Part shown: positions 8,665 through 17,810 of the stretch, one piece after another
How the letters are laid out: each line of letters starts with the position of its first letter
Numbering within the stretch: position 1 is the stretch's first letter
Origin: Acetobacter sp.
GTDB taxonomy: Bacteria; Pseudomonadota; Alphaproteobacteria; Acetobacterales; Acetobacteraceae
Assembly (NCBI RefSeq): GCF_022483985.1
Contig: NZ_JAKVME010000002.1
Span: forward strand, 310,001-374,000
Length of the DNA stretch: 64,000 nucleotides
Direction of reading: 5' to 3'
Notes under the pieces: model-generated
The model's input: the letters and a program-made list of their open reading frames with translations, nothing else
Database searches by the model: none
What the model was told of the DNA's origin: nothing
Translations under genes and position numbers: made by a program

Positions 8665-10023
8665 ATGAGCAAGACACGACAGTTTTTCGGGACCGACGGC
8701 ATCCGGGGGAAGGCGAACACTTCTCCCATGACTGTGGAGATTGCTCAGAAGCTCGGTCAGGCGGCTGGTCTGCATTTTCGGCGAGGTAGCCATCGTCACC
8801 GCGTGGTGGTCGGCAAGGATACGCGCCTGTCGGGCTACATGATCGAATGCGCGCTGGTGGCGGGATTCCTGTCGGCGGGGATGGATGTCACGCTTGTCGG
8901 GCCGATGCCGACGCCCGCCATCGCCATGCTGACACGCTCCCTCCGTGCTGATCTTGGCGTGATGATTTCCGCCTCTCATAACCCTTTCAGCGATAACGGC
9001 ATCAAGCTGTTCGGACCGGATGGTTTCAAGCTGTCCGATCAGCAGGAAAGCATCGTCGAAGGGCTGATGATGACGGATCTGACGTCGCAGCTTGCGTCGC
9101 CTGCCGAAATCGGTCGCGCCTCACGTCTGAATGATGCGGCTGGTCGTTATATCGAGCACGCCAAAGCGTCCCTGCCCAAGGGATGCCGTCTCGACGGGTT
9201 GAAGATCGTGATCGATTGCGCGAACGGGGCGGCGTACCGCGTTGCGCCGACCGCCATATGGGAGTTGGGGGCCGAGGTCATTCGTCTGGGCTGTGATCCT
9301 GACGGCGTGAACATCAATGAAGGGTGTGGCTCAACCCATCCGCAGGCGCTCTGCGAGGCGGTCGTTCGCCACGGAGCTGATCTCGGCATTGCGCTGGACG
9401 GTGATGCGGATCGTATGCTGCTGGTTGACGAGACCGGGCATCTGATCGACGGAGACCAGATTCTGGGTCTGATCGCCCGCTCGTGGGCAAAGGCCGGTCG
9501 ACTGGCTACGTCTTCGGTGGTGGCGACGGTCATGTCCAATATGGGGCTTGAGCGTTTTCTGGCTGATGGCGGGCTTACGCTTGAACGTACAGCGGTTGGT
9601 GACCGTTATGTCGTCGAGCGGATGCGTGAAAACGGAGCCAATGTCGGTGGTGAACAGTCGGGGCATATGGTTCTGTCCGACTTTGCGACCACAGGCGATG
9701 GTCTGCTCGCCGCGCTTCAGGTTCTGGCCGTGCTGATCGAGGATGGGCGTCCGGCCAGCGAGGTCTGTCGGGTTTTCTCGCCTTATCCGCAGCTTCTGAA
9801 AAACATCCGGTTTTCCGGACCAAGTCCGTTGCGTCTGCCGGAAGTGCAGGCGGCGCGTGATGAGGTGATGGCGCAGCTCGGAGAGAAAGGCCGTCTTGTC
9901 CTGCGTGAGAGCGGGACTGAACCGCTGGTGCGTGTGATGGTGGAAGCCGAACACGAATCGGATGTGCATCGGGCGGTGGACGCGATGTGTGACGCAATCA
10001 ATTCAGCCCATGTGGCGGCCTGA
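8665..10023 (+). CDS. glmM: phosphoglucosamine mutase
   Basis: GlmM interconverts glucosamine-6-phosphate and glucosamine-1-phosphate for UDP-GlcNAc, peptidoglycan and LPS synthesis. The 452-residue sequence starts with [14 protein letters not shown]. The active-site phosphoserine loop [12 protein letters not shown] is at about 101-112, the metal-binding loop ALDGDADRM at about 244-252, and the phosphate-binding [11 protein letters not shown] near the C terminus. Length and all four motifs are complete. thiD begins three bases after the stop, so the two share a transcript. Confidence 0.95.
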   Translation: MSKTRQFFGTDGIRGKANTSPMTVEIAQKLGQAAGLHFRRGSHRHRVVVGKDTRLSGYMIECALVAGFLSAGMDVTLVGPMPTPAIAMLTRSLRADLGVMISASHNPFSDNGIKLFGPDGFKLSDQQESIVEGLMMTDLTSQLASPAEIGRASRLNDAAGRYIEHAKASLPKGCRLDGLKIVIDCANGAAYRVAPTAIWELGAEVIRLGCDPDGVNINEGCGSTHPQALCEAVVRHGADLGIALDGDADRMLLVDETGHLIDGDQILGLIARSWAKAGRLATSSVVATVMSNMGLERFLADGGLTLERTAVGDRYVVERMRENGANVGGEQSGHMVLSDFATTGDGLLAALQVLAVLIEDGRPASEVCRVFSPYPQLLKNIRFSGPSPLRLPEVQAARDEVMAQLGEKGRLVLRESGTEPLVRVMVEAEHESDVHRAVDAMCDAINSAHVAA

Positions 10024-10026
10024 TCC

Positions 10027-10830
10027 ATGCGCGGACGGGTTCTGAGCATAGCAGGTAGTGACTCCGGTGGAGGAGCCGGTATTCAGGCGGACATCAAGGC
10101 GATCACAGCGCTTGATGGTTTTGCGATGACGGCGATTGCCGCCCTGACTGCCCAGAACACGATGGGTGTGGTCGATATTCTTGACGTGCCGCCCGAATTT
10201 CTTCGGACCCAGATTCGGTGTGTGCTGGACGATCTCGGCGCGGATGCGTTCAAGACCGGTATGCTCGGCCGTGCCGAGTGCATTCATGTGGTCGCGGAGG
10301 AAGTCAGCCGCTACCGGAAAATACCGTTTGTGCTTGATCCCGTCATGGTTGCGAAGGGTGGCGCCGCCCTTCTGGTCCCGGAAGCCATCTCGGCCCTGAT
10401 GGATGCGCTCCTGCCTCTCTGCTCGCTTCTGACACCGAATATTCCGGAAACTGAGGCGCTTCTCGGGGTGCGGATCGAGACCGAGCAGGACATGATCGAC
10501 GCGGGACATGCCTTGCGCGCCAAGGGTGCGCCTGCGGTTCTGGTAAAAGGGGGGCACATGAAAGGCCCTCATCTCGCTGATATTCTGGTGGACGGTGAGA
10601 CGGTCGAGATTTTCACGTCCCAGCGTATCGATACCCGGCATACGCATGGCACGGGATGCACACTGGCCAGCGCGATTGCGACGAGGCTTGCACAGGGACG
10701 TTCCCTGAGAGATGCCGTGAAGGAAGCGCGGGCCTATCTTATCAGCGCCATTACCCACGCCCCGGGCTACGGACATGGAGCCGGTCCGCTGGATCACGGC
10801 GTTACGATTGCCGCGAACTGGACTGCCTGA
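10027..10830 (+). CDS. thiD: hydroxymethylpyrimidine/phosphomethylpyrimidine kinase
   Basis: This 267-residue ribokinase-fold enzyme phosphorylates HMP and HMP-phosphate in thiamine synthesis. The N-terminal substrate loop SIAGSDSGGGAGIQADIKA is intact, the family's FVLDPVMVAKGG is present in the middle, and the anion-hole motif HGTGCTLASAIA lies near residue 210. Spacing of three bases from glmM indicates a two-gene operon. A large inverted repeat at 10841-10889 closes it. No TPP riboswitch was seen upstream, as expected if it is expressed from the glmM promoter. Confidence 0.93.
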   Translation: MRGRVLSIAGSDSGGGAGIQADIKAITALDGFAMTAIAALTAQNTMGVVDILDVPPEFLRTQIRCVLDDLGADAFKTGMLGRAECIHVVAEEVSRYRKIPFVLDPVMVAKGGAALLVPEAISALMDALLPLCSLLTPNIPETEALLGVRIETEQDMIDAGHALRAKGAPAVLVKGGHMKGPHLADILVDGETVEIFTSQRIDTRHTHGTGCTLASAIATRLAQGRSLRDAVKEARAYLISAITHAPGYGHGAGPLDHGVTIAANWTA

Positions 10831-10840
10831 AGGGAAAAAT

Positions 10841-10889
10841 CTGACAGGGTGTTTCCCAGCCCTTACGGAATAGAAAACACCCTGTCAGG
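10841..10889. terminator. bidirectional terminator between thiD and ctrA
   Basis: CTGACAGGGTGTTT and AACACCCTGTCAG form a long perfect stem around a roughly 20-base spacer. It lies between convergent thiD (+) and ctrA (-), so it can serve both transcripts. Confidence 0.65.
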
Positions 10890-10914
10890 CGCGACGTTCT
10901 GATGGATGTGACGC

Positions 10915-11652
10915 TCAGGCTGCGACGGTTTCCTGCTGTTCGGCGTGCTGCGCTACGACTTCATTCGTGTCCAGACGCTGGAACTGTTCGCGCAGCATGT
11001 AGCCCCGACCCCAGACGGTGGTGATGAGGTTGCCCGCGCCTGCTGCCTGAAGCTTTTTCCGCAGCTTGCAGATGAAAACGTCAATGATCTTCATCTCCGG
11101 TTCATCCATGCCGCCGTAAAGATGATTCAGAAACGCATCCTTGGTCAGAACCATCCCCTTGCGCAGGACGAGCAGTTCCAGAATGGCATATTCCTTACCC
11201 GTCAGATGAACAGGAGCCTCGTTCACCATGACTTCGCGGCTGTCGAGGCTGAGTTTGAGCGGTCCCACACGCAGGGTCGGTTCGCTGAAGCCCTTGGAGC
11301 GCCGCAGGATAGCCTGCATCCGTGCGACCAGTTCGTCCGGATCGAAGGGTTTCGTCATGTAGTCGTCTGCGCCGATGGAGAAGGCTTTCACCTTTGCCTG
11401 CGGGCGCGTCAGGCCGGAGAGGACCACCATCGGGGTTGTGACGCGTGCTGCGCGGGCCCGGCGGACGACCTCATATCCTTCGATATCGGAGAGCATCAGT
11501 TCCAGAACCGCGAGGTCATAATCATAGTGTCTGAGCATCTCGACGGCTTCTTCGCCGGACTGGACGTGATCAACCGTAAAGCCAGCCCCTTTCATGATCT
11601 GGGTGATTTCACCGACGGAAGAAAGATCGTCTTCAACGAGCAGAACGCGCAT
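10915..11652 (-). CDS. ctrA: CtrA-type cell-cycle response regulator with Glu at the phospho-acceptor position
   Basis: This 245-residue OmpR-type regulator has a receiver domain (1-120) and a winged-helix DNA-binding domain (130-230). It matches CtrA closely: MRVLLVEDD at the start, GADDYMTKPF around the conserved Lys, HLTGKEY, LRKG, FLNHLYGGMDEPEMKIIDVF and VWGRGYMLRE. CtrA controls cell cycle, division and flagellar genes in Alphaproteobacteria. The acidic pocket (E7, D8, D9) is kept, but residue 51, the phosphorylated Asp in Caulobacter CtrA, is Glu (codon GAA in YDLAVLELMLSD). The start 10 codons inside the longest frame matches the family. It is divergent from fliI; a CtrA half-site-like TTAACC lies between them at 11748. 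Confidence 0.92.
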   Translation of the reverse strand: MRVLLVEDDLSSVGEITQIMKGAGFTVDHVQSGEEAVEMLRHYDYDLAVLELMLSDIEGYEVVRRARAARVTTPMVVLSGLTRPQAKVKAFSIGADDYMTKPFDPDELVARMQAILRRSKGFSEPTLRVGPLKLSLDSREVMVNEAPVHLTGKEYAILELLVLRKGMVLTKDAFLNHLYGGMDEPEMKIIDVFICKLRKKLQAAGAGNLITTVWGRGYMLREQFQRLDTNEVVAQHAEQQETVAA

Positions 11653-11747
11653 GATGGTAACCCTTGGTTCGTTGTTGATCATTAGTTACCACCTTGGGTT
11701 GTATTGGTCTACGGAAATTTCACGTAAAGATTGTATAAAGATTCTTG

Positions 11748-11762
11748 TTAACCGTCATAAAA
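11748..11762. promoter_or_regulatory. possible CtrA-type half site in the ctrA/fliI intergenic region
   Basis: The sequence TTAACCGTCATAAAA begins with TTAACC. The CtrA consensus is TTAA-N7-TTAA; here the first half matches and the second (AAAA) matches in two of four bases. The position between ctrA and the flagellar genes fits autoregulation or control of fliI. It is a weak single-site call. Confidence 0.3.
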
Positions 11763-11837
11763 ACGTAAATTGTCTTTTTTTTTATCTATTCCCTCCAGAA
11801 ACATCGGACCTGAATGGTCCCAACCGGAGAAAATCTT

Positions 11838-13247
11838 ATGAAACCGGATTTTCTCACGCAGGTTAACGCAACCTGTGCGAGCATTCCTGCAGCCATTGCG
11901 ACCGGACGCGTGACATCTCTGTCCGGTCTCGCCGTGACGGTGACAGGCCTTGGAAGTCTGGCGTCGGTCGGTGACCGGATATTCCTGATGCGGCGCAACG
12001 GCGCGCCGATTCCTGCGGAAATCATAGGTTTCTCCAATACCCACGCGCACGCCATGGCGTTTGGAAGTCTTGATGGGCTGGCAAGCGGCAGCGAAGTCCA
12101 GTTCCCCGTTTTCATCGGGTCGCGGGCCCCGAAGCCCGGAGGAAGCCTGCCTGTGTCAGCCGGATGGATCGGGCGGATCATTGATCCCCTTGGTCGTCCG
12201 CTCGACGGCAAGGGGCCTTTGCCACCGGGGCCCGTTGCCCGCCCGGTCCGCACCGCTCCTCCGGATGCGACACTGCGCGCCCGTCTGGGACCAAGAATCG
12301 ACCTTGGCGTCCGGGCCATGAATCTTTTCACCACATGCCGGGAGGGGCAGAGACTCGGGCTTTTTGCCGGGTCCGGCGTGGGAAAATCTACTCTGATGTC
12401 GATGCTCGCCCGTAATACGGCGTGCGACGTGGCCGTGATCTCTCTGGTTGGCGAACGTGGCAGGGAGGTCCGGGAGTTTGTCGAGGACGATCTGGGACCG
12501 GAGGGACTCGCCCGTTCCGTCGTCATTGTCGCGACATCGGATTCTCCTCCGCTCATGCGGCGGGAGGCGGCCTATGCGGCGCTCACCGTCGCCGAGTATT
12601 TCCGTGATGAAGGTCAGTCCGCGCTGCTGTTGATGGATAGCGTCACACGATTCTGTCAGGCGCTCCGTGAAATCGGCCTTTCCGTAGGGGAGCCTCCTGC
12701 GACACGGGGGTATCCTCCTTCCGTTTTCGCGGAACTGCCCCGGTTACTGGAGCGCGCCGGTCCGGGTATAGTGCGTCCTGACGGCTCCGCCGGGCAGATT
12801 TCCGCTCTCTTTTCGGTTCTCGTGGAAGGCGATGACCAGAACGAGCCGGTCGCCGATGCGGTGCGTGGTATTCTGGATGGGCATCTGGTGCTTGATCGTC
12901 GGATTGCGGAGACTGGCCGTTATCCGGCTATCGACATTCTGCGTTCACTGTCCCGCACTGTGCCCGGCTGCAATTCGGCTGATGAAAATGCCCTGACCCG
13001 TCGCGCCCGCGCCATTCTGTCCACGTATGCCGAGATGGCGGACATGATCAGGCTTGGCGCCTATCGGCCCGGAGCCGACGCCGCCGTTGATGAGGCCATC
13101 AAACTACGCCCGGCTATTGAAGCTGTTCTCTCACAGGGCCGCCATGAACACTTCACGCTGGAGCAGAGTTTTGCAGCATTGAGAGAAGCTCTTGCTGAAG
13201 TGCCCGTACAGGAAAACTCGGTCGCGGCCACGATGGCCGTTTCCTGA
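11838..13247 (+). CDS. fliI: flagellum-specific ATPase FliI
   Basis: FliI is the hexameric ATPase of the flagellar type III export apparatus. The 469-residue protein carries the Walker A loop GLFAGSGVGKSTLM at about 174-187, SLVGERGREVREF, LLLMDSVTRFCQALREIG and ATRGYPPSVFAELPRLLERA, the signature of FliI/SctN rather than F1-beta. The ATG at 11838 is chosen because GGAG lies 11 bases upstream; an in-frame start eight codons earlier has none. fliJ follows 38 bases downstream. No other flagellar gene is in the window, so this pair sits apart from the main flagellar cluster. Confidence 0.93.
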   Translation: MKPDFLTQVNATCASIPAAIATGRVTSLSGLAVTVTGLGSLASVGDRIFLMRRNGAPIPAEIIGFSNTHAHAMAFGSLDGLASGSEVQFPVFIGSRAPKPGGSLPVSAGWIGRIIDPLGRPLDGKGPLPPGPVARPVRTAPPDATLRARLGPRIDLGVRAMNLFTTCREGQRLGLFAGSGVGKSTLMSMLARNTACDVAVISLVGERGREVREFVEDDLGPEGLARSVVIVATSDSPPLMRREAAYAALTVAEYFRDEGQSALLLMDSVTRFCQALREIGLSVGEPPATRGYPPSVFAELPRLLERAGPGIVRPDGSAGQISALFSVLVEGDDQNEPVADAVRGILDGHLVLDRRIAETGRYPAIDILRSLSRTVPGCNSADENALTRRARAILSTYAEMADMIRLGAYRPGADAAVDEAIKLRPAIEAVLSQGRHEHFTLEQSFAALREALAEVPVQENSVAATMAVS

Positions 13248-13285
13248 TCGTTTAACGTAACTCCATACAGACCGAGACCCATCCA

Positions 13286-13720
13286 ATGCCGTCCTCACAG
13301 CTTGATTCCCTCCTGAAAATCAGAAAACAGGAACTCGACGAAGCCAAGAAACTGCTTTCGGAAGCACTGGCGCGCGCCATGACAGCCTCCGACGCCGTAA
13401 AGGCCGCCGAGCAGAACATGGTCCGCGAGAGGGATATGGCGCTGGATTTTTCGGCTGACGATCAGGTGGTTGAAGCCTATTCGCGGTGGCTGCCAATCGG
13501 TCGTGCGGCCCTCGACAAGGCGCGGCTCAGCGAACAGGACGCCTCCATGGAAGTGGAGTCCTGTCGCACACGGGTCAACATGGCCCGGTCGGCGCTGGAG
13601 GCCGCGGAAAAACTGGCAGAAATGCAGGCGAAAGAGCGACGGGAACTGGCGCAGAAAAAGGAGCAGGCCATGCTGGATGATCTGGCCATGCGTCGGGCGA
13701 CTCAAAAGAAACCAGACTGA
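13286..13720 (+). CDS. fliJ: FliJ-like flagellar export chaperone
   Basis: The 144 residues are almost entirely helical, Ala/Glu/Lys/Arg-rich and with heptad character, consistent with the two-stranded antiparallel coiled coil of FliJ. FliJ binds the FliI hexamer as the stalk analogue of F1-gamma and recycles export chaperones. Sequence identity within the family is always low, so the call rests on coiled-coil composition, size (FliJ is about 145) and position 38 bases after fliI. Confidence 0.75.
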   Translation: MPSSQLDSLLKIRKQELDEAKKLLSEALARAMTASDAVKAAEQNMVRERDMALDFSADDQVVEAYSRWLPIGRAALDKARLSEQDASMEVESCRTRVNMARSALEAAEKLAEMQAKERRELAQKKEQAMLDDLAMRRATQKKPD

Positions 13721-13905
13721 GGGCGTCAGAGCGGGGCGCAGGACTATTGTCAGGTTCCTCAGGGTGGGCGTTTCCCCGCGGGAACGGGTTTCGTGCATAC
13801 CGACCTTGCCGTCTGCCCGGTTCAAAAGAAAAATCGTGACAGGAATACGGAGACACAGGAAATAATGGATTTCTTTCCTTTCCTGTAATCGCCCGGATTT
13901 GATTC

Positions 13906-14370
13906 ATGACCTCCCGTAACCTGATGCTGAACACCCGGTCCGAGACCGAGGCTCTTGCCCGCAGGTTGGCTGGTTTGACCCGTTCGGGGGACGCTATCCT
14001 GCTTTCGGGTCCGCTCGGCGCGGGGAAAAGCGTTTTTGCGAGAGCTTTCCTGCGGGCCCTGTGTAATGACCCGACGCTGGACGTCCCAAGTCCCACCTTC
14101 ACGCTGGTTCAGCCCTATGATTCGCCACAGGGAGGCGTGTCACATTTCGATCTCTGGCGGTTGCAGGGCCCGGAAGCGCTGGAAGAACTGGGCTGGGATG
14201 ATGCCCGCACGGGGATCGTGCTGGTTGAATGGCCGGAACGTCTGGAAGATCTGACTCCGGCCGATGCCCTGCATGTCACGCTGAAACCGCGCCCCGTCGC
14301 CGGACAGGATCCCGACGTGGAAGACCTGCCCCGTGAAGCTGTTCTGACAGGCTGGGCTGACCGGCTGTGA
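13906..14370 (+). CDS. tsaE: tRNA threonylcarbamoyladenosine synthesis ATPase TsaE
   Basis: This 154-residue P-loop ATPase has Walker A GPLGAGKSVFAR at 35-46, the family's VPSPTFTLVQPY and FDLWRL, and VLVEWPERL near the C terminus. With TsaB and TsaD it makes t6A37 on ANN-decoding tRNAs. It is followed by addB 52 bases downstream. In many Alphaproteobacteria two genes for cell-wall sugar recycling (amgK, murU) lie between tsaE and addB; they are absent here. Confidence 0.9.
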   Translation: MTSRNLMLNTRSETEALARRLAGLTRSGDAILLSGPLGAGKSVFARAFLRALCNDPTLDVPSPTFTLVQPYDSPQGGVSHFDLWRLQGPEALEELGWDDARTGIVLVEWPERLEDLTPADALHVTLKPRPVAGQDPDVEDLPREAVLTGWADRL

Positions 14371-14422
14371 ACGGGAGGACGGTTCTCTTGCGGCTCTCTT
14401 TTTGACGGATCATCCTTCTCCG

Positions 14423-17400
14423 ATGAACGCTTTTTCCGCTCCCGGTCTCGCCACCATACCCGCTCATCTGCGCTTTCTTGATGAGGTTGCGGCCCGCTGG
14501 ACCGCAGGCGTGGAGGAAGACCCCGAGCGGATTGGCGATGGTACACTGGTTCTGCCGGGTCGTCGCGCCGCCCGTGCTCTGACGGAAGCCTTTCTGCGAC
14601 AGGCGGATGGGCGGGCGATTCTTCTGCCCCGTATCATTCCCATAGGCGGGCTGGATGAAGCGGAAACGGCGCTCGCCAGCCCCGACGCCCTGCTTCTGCC
14701 TCCCGCGGTTCCGCCCATGCGGCGGCTGGCCATTCTCACGCGACTGGTGCTTCAGGCGGAAACGGCTTTCGGCACCCGACCGATGCTGGATCAGGCATGG
14801 CCCCTGGCGCGGGCGCTCGCTGATCTGATGGATGAGGCGGAGCGCTCAGGCATCAATCTGGCCGAGACGCTGCCGAATGCCGTCGATGAGGGTTTCGCCA
14901 CGCACTGGCAGAAGACCCTTACCTTTCTCGGCATCATCACCCGCATCTGGCCGGACTGGCTGCGCGAACAGGGACTGATGAATCCTGTCGCGCGTCAGAT
15001 CGCGCTGCTGGATGCACAGGCGGATTACTGGGCGCATCAGGTCGATGGAACATCGCGGCTCTGGGCTGTCGGTTTCACCGATGCGCTGCCGTCCACCGTC
15101 AACGCGTTGCGGGGAGTGCTCCAGCATCCACGCGGGAGGCTGGTCATGCCCGGTCTGGATCGGGACATGGATGACGAGACATTCGCCGCACTTCCGGATG
15201 GCCATCCGCAGGCAGGTCTGTCCCGGCTTCTGGCCAGTCTCGATTCTCGACGGGACGATGTGGAGACATGGGCTTCCGTCCTGGCCGACGGGGAAAGCCG
15301 CTCTGTCCTCGCAGCCCGTACCCACACCATCGCGCGGGCGCTGCTGCCCGCCGCCGCTCTGTCCGACTGGGCTGGGAATCCCGAGCGTGGCGAATGTGCC
15401 GGTCTGCATCGTCTCGCCAGCGCTGATCAGCAGGAGGAAGCTGCTGCCATTGCCCTGATCCTGCGGGCAGGTATCGAACAGAAAAACAAGAGAGTCGCCC
15501 TTGTCACGCCGGACCGCGCACTGGCGGGAAGGGTGGCCGCTGAACTGGCCCGCTGGGGCATCCTTGCGGACGACAGTGCGGGCGAACTGCTCATCACCAC
15601 GCCCGCCGCAGTGCTGCTGCGCCTGCTGGCGCAGGCCGTGGATCAGAATCTTGCGCCTGTTGCGTTGCTGGCGTTGCTGAAACATCCGCTGGTTGCGTGC
15701 GGCATGTCGTCGGGCACAGCCCGCGCCTCGGCCCGTCTGCTGGAGCGGAGGCTTCTGCGGGGTCCGGCTCCTGCGCCCGGTATCGAAGGGCTACGGCAAC
15801 ATCTGGAAGAGAAGCAGAAAAGAGAGGGAGCCTCTCTTGATGGCGCGTCGGCAGACCGGCCAGATGAACCGCAGCCGCTCGACCTGTTCCTGACGGCCAT
15901 TGAACGCTGCCTTGCACCCGCACTGGAAAGCGCTCGTGAGGAGCGGAAACTGCCAGAACAGCTTACGGCGCTGCTCAGGGCTGCGGAGGCGCTTGCCTCT
16001 ACCGATGACACGCCGGGTGCGGAAAAGCTCTGGCGAGGTGAGGACGGCAATGCCCTCGGTCACCGTTTCTCCGATCTGCTGATGGTTACGGATGTCCTGC
16101 CTCCCCAGCCGTGGGCAGTGCTCGACGGACTGCTGGCTGCCGTCTTTACCGAAGAGCGTGTCCAGAGTCGTCGTGCGCTGAGAGGACGAGGCGAGACGAC
16201 CATCACGCTGCATCCCCGCGTGTTTATCTGGGGTCTGACCGAGGCGCGTCTTCAGACCGTCGATCTCATGGTGCTGGGTGGTCTGGTGGAGGGTGTCTGG
16301 CCTCCCGCCACAGATCCCGGTCCATGGCTTAGCCGTCCCATGCGGGCTCGTGTCGGCCTGCCTTCGCCTGAGCAGGCCATCGGGCAGGCGGCGCATGATT
16401 TTGCATCCTGCCTATCCTCCGCTGCCGAGATTGTGCTGTCCACACCAGGCCGCCGTGATGGTGCGCCTGCTGTGCCAGCCCGCTGGCTGGTGCGGCTGGA
16501 TGCGTTTCTCGCCGGACGGGGGCAGAAGCTGGTGGAGCATCCGGCGCAGTCATGGCTGTCGCAGATCGATCGTCCGGTTGGGGCCGCACAGCCGGTTACG
16601 GCCCCTGAACCACGGCCGCCTGTCAACAGGCGTCCGCGTCGCCTGAGTGTCACCGAGATTGAGACATGGATGCGTGATCCATATGCCATCTATGCCAGAC
16701 ATGTGCTGAATCTGCGTCCGCTCGATCCGCTGGAGCAGTCCGTCGACGCGTCCGATTACGGTATGCTGGTGCATGGCGCGCTGGACGCATGGTTCCGGAA
16801 ATATGGTGCGGAGTGGCCGCATGATGCCGTGACGTCCCTGCGTCAGGCTTTTCTCGACAGTCTGGATGCCGCCAGTCTGCGTCCGGCGCTGGCTTCATGG
16901 TGGCGGCCGCGTCTGCTCCGCATCGCCGACTGGGTCGTGCAGGCCGAAGCTTCTCGTCGTGAAAGCGCTTCTCCACGCGCCATTCTGACGGAAGCCAAAG
17001 GCCGCGCCACCATTACAGACGCACCCGGTGGAACGTTCACGCTGACAGGACGTGCTGATCGTATCGATCTGTTTGACGATGGGAAAATGGCGCTGCTGGA
17101 CTACAAGACCGGCACGGTGCCTTCCACGAAGGAGGTGGTTGCCGGATGGAGTCCGCAGTTGCCGCTCGAAGCCGCTATGCTGACACTGGGTGCATTTCCT
17201 GAAGCGACGAAGCATTTTTCTGTTGATGAGAACAGCAATTCTGAGGTGGGTGACCTGATTTACTGGCGTCTGACGGGCGGTGCGGAACCCGGGTCCGAGA
17301 CGGTGGTGAAAAGCAAGGAGATCAGCATCACCGAGCTTGCCCGGCAGGCATGGGAAAGTCTCCGTCAGCGCGTAGAAGCGTATGACAGCAAGGCGCAGCC

Positions 17401-17506
17401 TTATCTTTCGCATCCTCATCCCGGTAAACCACCGCGTTTTGCGGATTATGCCCAGCTTGCCCGTGTGACGGAATGGAGCACGGCGCGCGAGGAGGGGGGA
17501 GAATGA
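14423..17506 (+). CDS. addB: double-strand break repair protein AddB
   Basis: This protein of about 1027 residues is the second subunit of the AddAB helicase-nuclease, which resects double-strand ends for RecA loading. The N-terminal region is an inactivated helicase-like domain (DGTLVLPGRRAARALTEAF). The C terminus has the PD-(D/E)XK nuclease core, with FTLTGRADRIDLFDDGKMAL followed by LLDYKTG at about 890. The N-terminal half is divergent, as is usual in Alphaproteobacteria. The start is taken at ATG 14423; a TTG seven codons earlier is possible. addA lies 305 bases downstream, beyond a dispersed repeat. Confidence 0.9.
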   Translation: MNAFSAPGLATIPAHLRFLDEVAARWTAGVEEDPERIGDGTLVLPGRRAARALTEAFLRQADGRAILLPRIIPIGGLDEAETALASPDALLLPPAVPPMRRLAILTRLVLQAETAFGTRPMLDQAWPLARALADLMDEAERSGINLAETLPNAVDEGFATHWQKTLTFLGIITRIWPDWLREQGLMNPVARQIALLDAQADYWAHQVDGTSRLWAVGFTDALPSTVNALRGVLQHPRGRLVMPGLDRDMDDETFAALPDGHPQAGLSRLLASLDSRRDDVETWASVLADGESRSVLAARTHTIARALLPAAALSDWAGNPERGECAGLHRLASADQQEEAAAIALILRAGIEQKNKRVALVTPDRALAGRVAAELARWGILADDSAGELLITTPAAVLLRLLAQAVDQNLAPVALLALLKHPLVACGMSSGTARASARLLERRLLRGPAPAPGIEGLRQHLEEKQKREGASLDGASADRPDEPQPLDLFLTAIERCLAPALESAREERKLPEQLTALLRAAEALASTDDTPGAEKLWRGEDGNALGHRFSDLLMVTDVLPPQPWAVLDGLLAAVFTEERVQSRRALRGRGETTITLHPRVFIWGLTEARLQTVDLMVLGGLVEGVWPPATDPGPWLSRPMRARVGLPSPEQAIGQAAHDFASCLSSAAEIVLSTPGRRDGAPAVPARWLVRLDAFLAGRGQKLVEHPAQSWLSQIDRPVGAAQPVTAPEPRPPVNRRPRRLSVTEIETWMRDPYAIYARHVLNLRPLDPLEQSVDASDYGMLVHGALDAWFRKYGAEWPHDAVTSLRQAFLDSLDAASLRPALASWWRPRLLRIADWVVQAEASRRESASPRAILTEAKGRATITDAPGGTFTLTGRADRIDLFDDGKMALLDYKTGTVPSTKEVVAGWSPQLPLEAAMLTLGAFPEATKHFSVDENSNSEVGDLIYWRLTGGAEPGSETVVKSKEISITELARQAWESLRQRVEAYDSKAQPYLSHPHPGKPPRFADYAQLARVTEWSTAREEGGE

Positions 17507-17524
17507 AGAGGGCTTCGCTGTCTG

Positions 17525-17576
17525 GAGGTTTTGCCCCGCTCCCCACAAAGGGATGTAGTCCCTTTGAACCCGATTT
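17525..17576 (+). repeat. dispersed palindromic repeat, copy A (diverged)
   Basis: This element aligns over its length with copies at 47543 and 59844. All share a TTTGCCCC start, a CCCCACAAAGGGA core, a TCCCTTTGA arm and a CCCG-TTT end. The CAAAGGGA/TCCCTTTG pair makes a hairpin. It lies between addB and addA. The remaining intergenic bases up to 17810 are AT-rich and show no gene. Confidence 0.7.
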
Positions 17577-17810
17577 CTGTTTCAGGACAGAGGGAAGCGA
17601 CTTTTTTCCGGCAAGGCATACAATCAGTTTTCCTCTGATTTTTTCAGTCATTATTATGAATTATTCAGAAGAAAACGTAGGTTCTGTTCAAATCCGGAAG
17701 GGATCGAAGCCCCCTTCGCTTCGATTAATTGATCATTCGTCGGTTTCCAAAGACATAGCCTTTGGCGGATCAAGGGCAGGGCTCTTCGACAGACACGCAA
17801 GATTATCGGC

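Noticed and set aside
11838-13247. F1 ATP synthase beta or type III secretion SctN instead of FliI
   Set aside because: FliJ-like coiled-coil gene follows directly, and the Walker A context GLFAGSGVGKST with GERGREVREF fits the flagellar/secretion ATPases, not F1. No injectisome genes are nearby.
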